This document shows, in pieces, positions 1 to 11,827 of a DNA stretch of 64,000 bases (position 1 is its first letter; every line of letters begins with the position of its first letter). The notes beneath the pieces were generated by a model, which saw only the letters and a program-made list of their open reading frames with translations, searched no databases and had not been told where the DNA came from. This DNA is from Plantago elongata. Lineage: Eukaryota > Streptophyta > Magnoliopsida > Lamiales > Plantaginaceae. The DNA is taken from NCBI GenBank assembly GCA_036897095.1, contig JAYMSP010000100.1:1-64000 (forward strand). Direction: 5' to 3'. The translations under genes and the position numbers were made by a program.

Positions 1-26
1 TATATATATATATATATATATATATT
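1..26. repeat. (TA)n microsatellite
   Basis: Pure TA dinucleotide repeat at the left edge of the window. It may extend further left. Confidence 0.9.
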
Positions 27-256
27 GACAATATACACGCTACATATTAAAATATATTAAAGTAATGCATCATCAATCATGGCTAAAGTAGCTAGGGGGA
101 AAGTGGTAGATATAGAAAATTCAGTGACCAAAATATATTTCAAGTAACAACAGTTCTCCATATTATGTATATAAATGAAATGAGGCCACTAATTTTAAAT
201 ATTGTAGTCAAGATTTGAAACAGGAAGAATCATGCAATTCCACGAAACATAATTAA
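27..256 (+). repeat. Direct repeat, copy A (~230 bp)
   Basis: This segment recurs at 3769-3999 in the same orientation with scattered substitutions and small indels. The shared stretch starts with GACAATATRCAMGCTACATA and ends near CATAATTAAGCTTTT. The copies are about 3.74 kb apart, and the MBD gene and an LRR remnant lie between them. This points to an old local duplication or to two copies of an unclassified repeat. I see no coding potential in it. Confidence 0.8.
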
Positions 257-1164
257 GCTTTTCAGATTATTCCAACACCAAAACAAATCAAGAATGAAGG
301 TTGTGGCATACTTCACATCAACCAAATGTATATAAAATAGATGTGTTGATATATCCTAATCATCAGGTCAAGAAAAATCATCAACTTGGTTTGCATTCTT
401 ACTTGTTTTCACCAACTATAATGTTCTCTCCAGATCAGTTAGCTTGATAAACCATCTCATTTCTCTCTTTGTCAGGTAAAGTTCTTGTCAGAATTTGATG
501 TTTTCATATATGGATCAAGCTTTTCTAATAAATGTTTAACTTGCTTTCATTTTATTTGGTGTTTCTGAAATGGATCTTGCTAACCAACAAGAAGGTAATA
601 GAGATAGGGACGAGAATAATAGGGTTCCTTAAAAAACAATTCAAGAAGGTAAAAGTTAGTCCATTGAAAATTCTCTAATTGTTTAATTTCTTTTCATATG
701 TGTCAATCTTTATGGTTGTTTGTTAGTTAAATTATGTTGTGAGATTAATTGCTATGAACAAAAGTATTTGTGCTTTTTAGGCGGTCCGATTTAGGTGTGT
801 GAGTGTGTGTTTTCATTTTGAACGTGTTTGTTTTATTCATTAAGATGAAATCTATTTTTACAAAAATCTATCATTTTGGCTGAAGAAGAATGATATAGAT
901 TAACTAGGCATAAGTTTTTTATTTCTAGTATTTTGAGTAGAAAAAAAAAACTATATGCATGTATGAACTGAGGTCATAATTTGTTAATTGAAAATTATTT
1001 AATTCTTTATGTATTTTTATATGTTCATTTCTAGCTTTCTTAATCATTTTAGATTGAAGCATTTGTGCATTCATAATCTCACAATTGTTCTAAAAAATGA
1101 TACAAAATTTGTAAGCATGATTGGTTTTTCTTTCTAGGGTTCCGAGAATGAAAACACTATAACA

Positions 1165-1312
1165 TGTAAGTCCATGGGGGTTTTCTTTTTAAAGCTTAAT
1201 TGAGAAAATGCTGATCTAAATGGGTTTTTTTTTTCTTATGTAAGTCCATGGGGGTTTTCTTTTTAAAGCTTAATTGAGAAAATGCTGATCTAAATGGGTT
1301 TTTTTTCCTTCG
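1165..1312 (+). repeat. Tandem duplication, 74-bp unit x2
   Basis: Two nearly identical adjacent 74-bp units, each beginning TGTAAGTCCATGGGGG and ending in a poly-T tract. The copies differ almost only in poly-T length, so the duplication is recent. It lies in the non-coding stretch upstream of the MBD-domain exons. Confidence 0.85.
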
Positions 1313-1876
1313 GTATGTTAATTATAAGAGAAAACTCGATTTTAAAGTAGAACTCATATGGCTATAAAGAAAATATCATGATATTTTCACACTCAAAACC
1401 CTAAAAAAGAAGAAATTTATCTCTAATTTGTTCCTTCCTTGATCAACACAAAAGGATGAATTTATTTATTTTTTTAAAAGAATTTAAGCTTTTTATTGCA
1501 CAACACAAAACTCGAAGAAACCATAAGTTTTATGTATATATACAACAAATTCCACACAAAAGGAAAAATTGCATATTGGAAAATTAACATTTCGAGATAC
1601 TTATGAATTTTTCATGATAAAAAAAAGAATTCGCACAGTGCAATATAAGTACCTTGATTGTTCATTTATTCGCCGTGTTAAGGGTAAATATTGGTAATTC
1701 TCCTCTTGAGGAGACCATTCATTATATGTTCATTTTCTACATCCATATTAATTCACTTTATTATACAAACATATTATGTGAAATTAAAAGTATTATTAAT
1801 ACTATAATATGTATATTTATATATATGTCGAGTATATTGTGCATTAAAAGTGTTATTTATTGCTCCAACACTATAG

Positions 1877-2788
1877 AATAAAAGAGAAAGGACCAAACTT
1901 TTACCAAATGGGTGGACATGGGAGATCCGGACAACAATAGGACCTAATGGAAAGTATTGCACTGACTCGGTACTACTAATTAATTACGTTTATATATGTT
2001 AGTTCAATATATATCTTATATGTACATTTATCGCACTTCTTTTTTTTCTGACATTGACATCTACTAATTTATTGCCTCTTTCACCTATTATTTCAATGAA
2101 TTGAGTATATGTATTCTTTCGATATCTTTCAGTATTATAGAGGTCCTGGTACTAGGCAGTTCACCTCGATGAAATGCGTTGAACGCTATCTTGCAGAGAA
2201 TCCTGCAGATTACGAAATGGCTGAGACGACTCCCACATATATCAACAATTACAACAGTGAGGTGAGAAAAAATCATTCAAATATTATAATAGAGACATCA
2301 TTTTTATACAATATATTACTAATGAAACAGTTGCTTTTGCTCGATTAATTCAGTCATCTAATGAAGTTGAAAGCAATGTTGAGGGCGAGACCTCCACATC
2401 AGGTAGCCCCTACTAGCAACATTTCGTCTTGGTCATGAAAAACATAATTTATATTTTTTTATGCACAACATGTTAATTTGCACCTCTTATTTACATGACC
2501 TTTACTTTTCTTAAGTGCAACATGTCATTTGTACCCTTTAAGATTCACATTTGTAGTATTTGTCGCATTATTAATTGCTTATAAATTAGTTTTATCTCAT
2601 ATTTTTCTATTATTTTACTTTTTAATTATATTTAACTCTTCATATTTGCTCAACTTTTGTATATAGGCTCTTACATTCCTAATTTCAAGATTTCAACATT
2701 GGAACACCTGAGGCATTCAGAGAACCTGCATGTATTTTTGATTTTTCCATCTAATTTGTCAGTGGATGATTACAGTGTATATAACTAG
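1877..2788 (+). CDS. Small methyl-CpG-binding-domain (MBD) protein, 5' end unresolved
   Basis: Four exons join in phase: 1877-1969, 2133-2261, 2354-2402 and 2667-2788 (stop TAG 2786-2788), giving about 130 codons. The first two exons encode LPNGWTWEIRTT..GPNGKYCTD followed by YYRGPGTRQFTSMKCVERYL. This has the MBD layout: LPxGW, basic strand, tyrosine-rich strand, FxS, then a helix with RYL. MBD proteins bind methylated DNA in the nucleus and read cytosine methylation. The C-terminal part (exons 3 and 4) is short and matches nothing I recognise. No ATG lies in frame in the first listed exon. A possible first exon is 570-623 (ATG, 18 codons, phase 0, weak donor AGG|GTTCC). The exon is open upstream only back to the splice-like TATAG at 1872-1876. 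It could be a real small gene or a fragment of a larger one. Consistent phase across three introns argues for real coding sequence. Confidence 0.6.
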
Positions 2789-3189
2789 GGTAGTCGTAAA
2801 ATGTAATAAAAAAATGAACTCAAAATTTTTATTTGTATGTAATCGTATTGGTTTATGATTTGACCTTCTTTTGCGTAATACATCATTTGCAAATCTTAAG
2901 CATGATATGTTTCTTGTTATCGCATAAATGTATTGCATGCACAACATTTCTTTAGTGTTGATGAGTGATACGTACATGAGATACTATCCACTAACTTAAC
3001 TGATTATTAGTTTTATAGACATAACTAAAAAGAAGAAGATTCATGCAATTCCATAAAAATAATTACAAGGTTTTTCATAATGCCAACACAAAAAAGCAAA
3101 GCAAGGAGATTTAAATACACATTAATAAAAAGATGCGACGATTATGCTATTTTCAATGATATCATGTTATTGAATAAAAAGATTGATCC

Positions 3190-3640
3190 CAACCTTTCAG
3201 AGAGCATTAAAGGTGCGTGGACTTGACTAGGCGGAATATGTTTTTGTACAACCGTTTTCGACAATTCTAAGATTTTTGAACTACCCTCAGTATCTTAATC
3301 TCTCCCATGCAAATAGCATTGGTGTTTCCCCTCTTCATCTAGAAAATCTTTCATATATATGTTTTGGTGTTTTCGCCATCATCTAGGAAATCTTCTGCAG
3401 TTAATAAAATGTGTTTGATCGTAGAATATTATGTTTATCTCATCAAGAGGATTATAATCACTCAAAGCACTTAACACTCAATATGCTTCATTCTATTGAA
3501 TTTTGACATTTGGGTCATATAGTTTGACTTGAGAATAGGAACCTATGACATGCTTACTATCTAATTGTAAACTTTCTAAAATCAAGCAACTTGATCTAAG
3601 TGATAATCAATTCGAAGAAGACTCCGTCACATTCCAGATC
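3190..3640 (+). pseudogene. Decayed LRR receptor-like protein fragment
   Basis: Short runs in different frames look like a plant LRR receptor-like protein. At about 3275-3345 the run YLNLSHANSIGVSPLHLENL is readable. At about 3560-3625 LSNCKLSKIKQLDLSDNQFE is readable. Upstream, near 3200-3235, there is a weak trace of the LRR N-terminal cap. These are the classic xLxxLxLSxNxF repeats of cell-surface receptor-like proteins used in defence or development. Frame changes and stops lie between the runs and the rest of the protein is missing, so this is a dead remnant. Which parent gene it came from cannot be told here. Confidence 0.5.
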
Positions 3641-3768
3641 CGTCCATAGATAAAATTTATTCTTCCTATATATAGACTTTCGACAAATCTTGCAATTCTC
3701 GATAATTTGTCTTGGATTTGGTTATCCATTTTCTTTGTGTCGACAATTCGTTAAAATATTTATAGATA

Positions 3769-3999
3769 TATTGACAATATGCAAGCTACATATTAAAATG
3801 TATTAAAGCAATGCATCAGTCAAGGATAAAGCAGGTAAAAAGTGGTAGATGTAGAAAATCCAATTACCAAAATATATTTCAAGTAACAACATTTCTCCAT
3901 ATTATGTATATAAATGAAAAGAGGCAACTAATTTTAAATATGGTAGTCAAGATTTGAAGCATGAAGAATCATGCAATTCCAGGAAACATAATTAAGCTT
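3769..3999 (+). repeat. Direct repeat, copy B (~230 bp)
   Basis: Second copy of the 27-256 segment in the same orientation. It differs by substitutions and a small deletion after GTATTAAAG. The sequence downstream of the two copies is not alike beyond AATTAAGCTTTT. Confidence 0.8.
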
Positions 4000-6359
4000 T
4001 TTCCATAAATGCCTACAAAGTGTGAACATAGCTGGTGCAAAAGAGGTAACTATGAAAAACTGTGATGCTGCATACCTTTTCAGTCTAATTTTAGGCTGGC
4101 TTCTGACATTAGAGTAATTTTCCTTTCATATCAACATTTCGATTGCAGGTCTTACTTCGTCTTAATGCAAGCAAGCGATTAGATATTGTGTTCATCAAAC
4201 CTGCGAACTTATGCAACTTTCAGTTTGGTGCTTCAAGTAGTTCTAATTTATTGAAAGGTACACATCATCTCTGTATGCCTCATTATTCTAATCTATGCTT
4301 ATCTTTATGGAAGTAAAATTGCACTCTCGTAGTCCAAATCCAATGAAACTGGGTTGGATGGGCACAAATTTCTAAACAAAATTCTAAGCTTGGACTCAAA
4401 GTCTACAAGCATAGGCACTGTGAGTTTGTGGAGAAATGTTGTAGGATTCTTCAGTAATTTGTAAATTACTTTATTTCAATTATTTGCTTACAAGTTTCAT
4501 CAGCTTTCTTTCTTCATTTTCTACTTCAGTTTCTGAAGGACTGCATTTCAAATTGAAAGAGTTCTTATGAACTCGAGGTCATTGCAATGCTCGACATGTG
4601 AAGTTGGATTATATGTTTGTCTTGGTTCAATCATCTACTTGCAATTATACAAAATTATACAAACTTTGTGTCTTCGAATTTGTTTGTATGATGAGTTTAT
4701 TACATGTAATATTGTGTGATGATTGTTGGCATATTGAATGCATATTTACTTGTTATGCATGATTGTTGAAATTTTTAATTAAAGTGCGTTTATTGTCTTT
4801 TATTACTTAATTCGGATTGAAGATGAATGAAAAATTAATGCACAAACAGACCGCTTATAATTATTAATACTAAGGTATTCACAATGAAGTTGCGATGAAT
4901 TCCAACAAAATAAACGTAAATATATAGATAAAAAGATGTTGAGGAAGAGGTTTGAACTTGATACCTCATGAAACACCTTTGAAGGTTGTTGAAAAAAGGA
5001 AGAAGAAATTTTTTCCAAGAATTGTGATTTGAAAATATCATTCATTGTTCACATATTCTCTTCTAGGAGAATGGTGGAGGATCTTCGAGAGAATATCATT
5101 TACGGGTTTCAAGTCCTATGTAGTTTATGAAGTTTGGAGGACGTTGAAATTAAATTTTCTTTGGGATTTTTTAATTGTATAAGAGGATAAATGAGTATAA
5201 AATAGAGTTGCTACTTCTACACGTAGTGAGTATTGGATGTTCTTCCGTTCTTCCATATTGTAGTAGTTTGTCGGAGTTATTGTTCAGTGCTAGAACTCTA
5301 ATTCATCATTGTCATTCTATCTTGGAACACTGTTTGTTAGGTAAACCGTGAGCACCCGAACGGGACAAATAAAGTCTTAAGAACTAAGGGTCACCCTTTA
5401 TTCAACAATATAAATATCGTTTGTTTGTTTTTGTGTTGTGTTTCAAATTTCCATCTTCGATACACTATCCGTTGGAATTTAAAAAAGATATCCAACAACT
5501 TAAGACTTTACATACACGGAATGTAATACTTCAATTGACTATTAATGAGCAGCGAAAAAGGAAAATGAAAAAATCAAATTTTGTGGACAAGAATAATATT
5601 AGGGCTCTCAATTTAAAATGCCAATTACTAGCTACGTCCCAATTAATGATATACATTATTATCCAATATTTAATTTTGTTCGTCCCGATCAATTTTACAC
5701 GTAACCTAATTTTGCAAACTTTTTTTTTTTTTCATAAAAGAGAGCCTAGGCTCTCGAATTTTATATATGTGATAATCATACCGGTTTAAGAGAACCCGCA
5801 TACATCAAAATTTGCAAAATAATTACATACTATCGGAGCAACATTTACAAAATTTAATAAATTACTCATACCGAATTCTGCAAACTTGAATGTCTAGATA
5901 CCGAATTCTTCTACTCACACCGCATTATTTACTCACTAAAGGCTCCACACAATACCGTAACAAGCAAGTGAATATGATAGAACTAAATAGATTAATTAAC
6001 TCCACATTATTAACATTTATGAAGTTCCGATCCACTATGTACTCACACTGATCTTCACCCACGTCAAATTTAATCAATCAAATAGTCCCATTGAGTTTTT
6101 CCTTGTTTGAAAAAAAAAATTAGGTAACACCAACCAAGAGACTTCAACGGAAACGAAACTTTACAATTAGAAATAAAATTACAACAAAATAAAATTTGAC
6201 AATGACCATACCAATCAATTTAAATTGCAACAAAATTTATATTGAAACATTACTGAAAATGAAGGAGCGAATAATATTCACCACCAACAAAAAATTCCAT
6301 CAAAATCAATTTTATAAAGGCAAATATTAATAAAAAAATCAGGTGTTCTTTTAATTAAG
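4000..6359. other. Intergenic, no supported gene
   Basis: AT-rich DNA. An exon-like open stretch sits at about 4149-4260 (AG before, GT after), but its translation matches nothing I know and it has no partner exons. The stretch 5340-5410 has a run of unique, moderately GC-rich sequence that could be a retroelement scrap, with no supporting end repeats. Nothing else is callable. Confidence 0.5.
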
Positions 6360-7190
6360 GGGAATATCTGAATATTTTGATTAATATTTACATTGTTCTA
6401 ATTTAAATATTAAGGCGATGGGTGATCGCCTCACCGAACCCATCACTCTTTCGTCTTATGAATATTTAAATTAAAAATATAAATATTAATTATAAAACCT
6501 TCTAAATTTAAAATAAAATAATTTTTTTTTATAATTATCTATTTTTTATTATAATATTTTTAAAATATAATATAATAATTATGTCAATCTTTTTATTTGC
6601 TACATGTCATCGAACAACCCATGTTTAGATAGTAGATAGTACATATGGTAGACATAAAATTTGTTCACAATCATTTTCAATATTCATTATTTTGTGGTTA
6701 CAAATATTTTTATTCAATCATATCTCTAATTAAAAAATTTTACAGTATGTCACGATATTTTTAATTGAGAGAGTTAGTAACTCAGTGCTCTCTACTATTT
6801 AGTAAGTTATACCTATATTCAACCAAAAATTATAAGACCGCCTACTGTGGACGGCCGCTTAGCAGCCGTATAATGTTGAGCAACTCCATCGGTTATGGAG
6901 TTTCGTTCTTTGGGGTTGGGCCCCACCCCAACGTACATGTCCCAGCCCAACGGCTGGACACATGGCCAGTCCAATCAGGATTGGCCACGTGGCCTTACCG
7001 CCTTGGCAACATTCCATCGCCCTTCCGCCTTATGAATATTTAAATTAGAAAAATATAAATATTAATAAAAAAATTGAAATTTGCATTATAAAATATTTTA
7101 AAAAATAAAAGAAATATTTTTTTAGAATTATCTATTTTTTAATTTAGTATTTTAAAATTTAACGAAATAAATATATTTATTTTTCAATTT
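6360..7190. repeat. Pair of related unclassified AT-rich repeats
   Basis: Two blocks, about 6455-6560 and 7029-7160, share CTTATGAATATTTAAATTA, then AAATATAAATATTAAT, then GAATTATCTATTTTTTA-like sequence in the same order and orientation. Each is preceded by a GC-richer piece with CATC(GC)CC. The second also holds an imperfect palindrome near 6958-6995 (TGGCCAGTCCAATC / GATTGGCCACGTGGCC). They behave like two members of a MITE-type family, but I could not fix terminal inverted repeats or target duplications. Confidence 0.45.
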
Positions 7191-7843
7191 TTACTTGTTG
7201 TTAGTCAGGGCATACCGTAGAAAAGCTCAACTTACAATATAATTAATAGTTCTACAATAAAATAAATTATTACTCTATAATTTATTCAAACAACAATAAT
7301 AAAGTTAAAAGTTTATACGAAAATATCGTATATATTATAATTTCATGAAAACTTTCCGATTCAACTATCAAAAATATCATATATATTATAATCGAATGAG
7401 AACTTTCATGATTCAACCATCGAATAAAACTAAGTCAAGAACTTTGTTATATCATTTTGCATTAGGTGAACATTTCCTAACAACTCCATTCTTCTAGATA
7501 GTCATCCACAAAGACTGACTTTTAAGAAAATTAGATTTTGCATGATTGACCAATACTATGTTCAAATGTCAATTTGGAGTATAAAATTAGCATTTCACAA
7601 ATCATGAAAGTTGAGTAGTAACTTGGTGTATTTCCAATCTCGCCCCAAAACAAGCAAAGAATTACAAATCCACCCCTTCTCCATCCCTTTTCCGCTCTCT
7701 ACGATTCCACCATAGCTGAATCCTTAATCTTCACCCGAATTCCCTAAACCCCAGCTGATCACTGATCACCATCGATTCACCAGCTCGAAAAGAGATTCCT
7801 TTTCTCAATTTCATCCATTCATCGAAATTGATAAGCGCAAAGT

Positions 7844-10701
7844 ATGCATAGATCTGGTGCAATGATGGCTTGGAATGTGTTCAAATTCTGCACTGCGTTG
7901 AGGGGTTTAGGTTCGATCATGATACTGTTAGTTTTGGCTGTTGTTGGTGTGTCGTATTATGCTGTTGTGATTACGAATTATGGGCCTGCTTTAGCTGCTG
8001 GTGGGCTGGATACTCTTGTTGCTTTAGTCGTCTTGATCTTGTTTCATTTTCTGGTAATTTCTTATGCCTTTGTTTTGGATTTTGGGTGCTTTTGTGTTTG
8101 ATTTTTAGTGTGGAAGACTGAAAGTGTCGGATGAGTGCCTGGGTTATGTCGTAGTATTTGTTTGTTCGAGTTCGAGTTCGATTTTGATTTTAATATTCTG
8201 TTTTTATGATATATGTGTTGAGTTTTTCGATCTTGAGCTGAATGAAAATCGTAGCTATTAGTATCGTTATGTTCGTCACTAGAATACGGAGCTTCATAGA
8301 TTAGCTTAACTACTTAAGTATCTTGGGATAGAGCTTGAATGCACATTAGTGGTTTTTGGAATTTTCTTTCGTGTGAGATTAGCTGGTCCGATTGGAGGTG
8401 GATACTTGAATACTATTGGAGTTTGGTGTTTAATGGTTTGAATTATGAGTTCAATTGCCAAAATGGAAACGGAAATATATATGTAAGTAGATGTAGAGTG
8501 CAGACTGCATACAGTTCCTTTTATGTTTTTTTTCTGTGTGGTGTTATATGCAACTGGATATGTTTGGTTGGACTATCGTGAAGGTCAGAATATGTTTCTT
8601 TTTTCTTCGAAGTAAATGTTCTTCTTATTATGCAAGTCTCTCTTGTGAGGTTATTGAGTTGGGTTAAGAAACTGAAGATGTGCAAGGCCTATATGTACTT
8701 TTATTGGAATGATTGTAAAACTTGTGTTTCATGATTTGAGTAGTTGAATTTCAAAACATATGCAGTTAGTGATGCTACTATGGAGTTATTTTTCTGTCGT
8801 CTTCACGGATCCGGGTGGTGTACCTCCTAATTGGCGACCAGCAATGGATGAAGAGAGAGGAGACACCGATCCATTACAGGCAACTGAGTTTCAGGGTGAT
8901 GGAGAAGTTCGGTTTTGTAGGAAGTGCAATGAGTTAAAACCAGCTCGTTGTCATCACTGCTCTGTTTGTAAGCTACTTCTTTCAGTTGTGTTCAGATTAT
9001 CGAATGGTTTCCGTAATTATTTTCACATGTTAATGCATTTTAAATTGAACTCTCAAGGTGGGAGGTGCATACTGAAAATGGATCACCATTGTGTTTGGGT
9101 CGTCAATTGTGTCGGAGCATTGAACTACAAGTATTTTCTTCTCTTCCTGGTATGCTGTTGCAACTTAATAAAGAGTCATATCACTGGGTTGTGCTAATGC
9201 ATATGTGCATCTTCAACAAATATAATTTATATAAACTTGTTCTCTTGACCATTCTGAGAACATGGTGACATGTGTACTTCTCATTATATTATGATTACTT
9301 GTATCTCCTGATGGATCTTTATGGATCATCAAAACCATGTGTACTTAACAATATTTAATTTATGCAGTTCTATACGTTCTTGGAAACTAGTCTTGTGGCT
9401 TTGTCTCTACTGCCCCAGTTCATTGAATTCTTTAGCGATGCTGACATTCCTGGCTCTCCAGGAACACTTGCAACCACTTTTCTTGCATTTGGTAAGTTTG
9501 AAATTATCAAATACTCTCCATCCTCATATTTGAAACTGTTTTCATGATAAATTTTACTTCTGCAGTATTGGACTTGGCATTTTCATTGAGTGTCTTGGGG
9601 TTCTTGATTATGCACATATCATTAGTTGGCGCCAATACCACAACTATCGAGGTATAGTATTTTCTCACTTCACTTGCAGCTTGATTCATTTTTCCTGTTA
9701 AATGCGAAAAGCATGTTCCACTCATTACCTTGAATCTTAGTTGTGCGGCTATGATTGTGCAAGTTTTAGTGAATAGTCCTGCTTTATTTCATATAGTCAA
9801 TTATGTATCCACTTTTCCTGTTAAGGAATTTCTGCTTCTTGCTTGCCTATAATTTTTCTTTGTTTGAGTCCGGACTTTTATTTTATCGGTGAGGACTGCA
9901 AGGTTATTCAGGAGCCCTTTTTCTCAATGTTGACGGTGCAATCTAATAGAATTGAAGTGCAGGGGTTCACTGATGTGTTTTTTGGCTTTTCTTCAGGCTT
10001 ACGAGAAAAGAACTTGTGTGAAATGGCGTTATGATCTTGGGCGGAGAAGAAACTTTGAACAGGTCGGCTGCTTCTACATTTCAGTTATCATTTTCTCCTT
10101 CACGTGTTCAATAATTTTGACTGGGGCCTGCAGGTTAAGTTTTCCAAATACATAGTACATGTAAATGACAATGAAGTATATTTGTTCCATCGCCTATCTG
10201 CATTCACCGTGTAGTCTATATACAGTGTATATGGAGCTCTACTTATAAATGCCTACCTCCTTAAAAAAGCATAGAATTTGTTGCCTGTAATGACGTGTAT
10301 CAGTTGTGGTAAAGAAACGAACTTTAGTCTATACTAGTGTTTGTGGGAAAGTTCATGAATTATCCTTTCTGTCTCTTTATAGAAATCTGTCAGTTGTATG
10401 TTTGATTCTGATTTCTGCTTGACTTTCAAGTTTCAACATGCTTTCAGCATTTCACAACACCCAGGCTCCAAACCCGAGTTATATTTGACACATTGGTTGT
10501 GTGTGTTCCTTGTGAATTCCTGCTTGAATGATCAACTTCTCTTGGTTGTAACACATTTGGTTCATCTGCATGTATCAGGTTTTTGGAACCGACAGGAACT
10601 ACTGGTTTATCCCTAAATACTCAGAAGAAGATTTGAGACGGATGCCTGCTCTTCAGGGTCTTGAATATCCTTCAAAACCTGAACTTGTTCAAGAATTCTG
10701 A
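7844..10701 (+). CDS. PAT13/14: DHHC palmitoyltransferase, PAT13/PAT14 type
   Basis: Seven exons: 7844-8053, 8766-8967, 9058-9149, 9368-9491, 9566-9651, 9997-10062 and 10579-10701. They encode 300 residues with all phases agreeing. The enzyme transfers palmitate from palmitoyl-CoA to cysteines of membrane-associated proteins. Visible features are a start [16 protein letters not shown] typical of this clade, two N-terminal membrane segments (about residues 19-40 and 52-78), the DPG motif (DPGGVPPNW), the cysteine-rich domain [19 protein letters not shown], and the catalytic DHHC in [20 protein letters not shown]. Two further membrane segments and the PaCCT-like tail [12 protein letters not shown] follow. 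Length matches Arabidopsis PAT13 and PAT14, which are known to act in Golgi and endomembrane compartments. The catalytic cysteine and zinc ligands are intact. Confidence 0.95.
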
Positions 10702-11827
10702 GAGAAGTATGCACACATCCTGTCTTGTTTAACCACCCTCGAGTTGATTATATCTGGTGCAAACTAAACTACGACTTGACCAATCCATCTGCCTACCATT
10801 ATTGACCATGGAAGAACAAAGTGCTGTGTGGAAAGAATATGTTACTGAAGATGGGAAGATGCACAACTGCACAAGGTTTTAATATGGGAGGTAGCAACTT
10901 GTAACAGCAGTCTGTCTAACATGTAAAATTCATACAGCATAATTCAATAGCGATTCATCCCTTTCTTGAGTGAGTTTGTTAATTTTGGATATTGTTCACA
11001 TTCTGTTGCAAGAAATTGCTGGCCTCTAACCTAGGGTTGTGTGTGTGTGCCTGATGTTGTTAGGTGTAAAAAGATTCAAGTTGAGTTCTTTTAAAGGTGG
11101 AGATTCATTGCTTAACAAGTGTTAAAATGTTCATGGATTATACTGTAATATTGTTGATTGAATCCAAATTTCACTTCCCAGTAAAAAGTAGTTCACTTTT
11201 GGTAAAACTTCAGATGAGAATAGAACGGCACAATATAAATTTAATACTCTATACCTAAATATTTTAAACTGGGAAGCATCACAGTATGCGTACGAGCAAT
11301 AATGAAGTGTGTAAATTCTTACATATTTTGACAAAATATCATATAATTTGAAGAACAATCTAAGAATAAATTGTACCATTTTAAAAATAATCGGGCTCAA
11401 TTGATCAGTTGTTAATGGTTAAGGCAATACCCAACCAATTTACCCAACTTTAGTACGAACAAATTATTGATTCTCTTCTCCAGAAGCTTCCTTTACTCTC
11501 AAATTCCTTCAATTTATACTTCCTTTCTACACTCCGCAAAGCAGCTCACTCTCCCAGAGTCACACCAGGTACTTCACCATCTCTACTTAATTTCTTCATC
11601 CTCTGTTCTTCGTATATCATGTTTTGATTGTTTTCTTGAGTATTTAAATTTGCTGAAAATGGTTAAATACTTAATCTTGATTATTCTGGACTGTTAAGCA
11701 GCTTTATCTTGCTAATTGTCTTCTGATGCCCTTTGTTTATTTACAAACAGTGCAATATTCTTGTTTATGTTACCCAGTTTTCTGATTTGGTTCAATTCTG
11801 TATTGATTGTTGAATAGTTTCTTGGAA
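10702..11827. other. PAT 3' UTR, intergenic DNA and MLF-like 5' UTR exon/intron
   Basis: After the PAT stop come likely 3' UTR and short intergenic DNA. A leader exon for the next gene seems to end at about 11570 (CACACCAG|GTACTT). A 245-bp leader intron then ends GAATAG at about 11815, 12 bases before the ATG at 11828. No other coding signal is seen. Confidence 0.5.

Noticed and set aside
4149-4260. Exon-like open stretch with AG and GT borders
   Set aside because: No recognisable domain and no neighbouring exon in phase.
5340-5480. Run that vaguely resembles a plant retroelement boundary (GTGAGCACCCGAACGGGACA and following)
   Set aside because: No primer-binding site, paired terminal repeat or coding trace could be shown; too weak to call.
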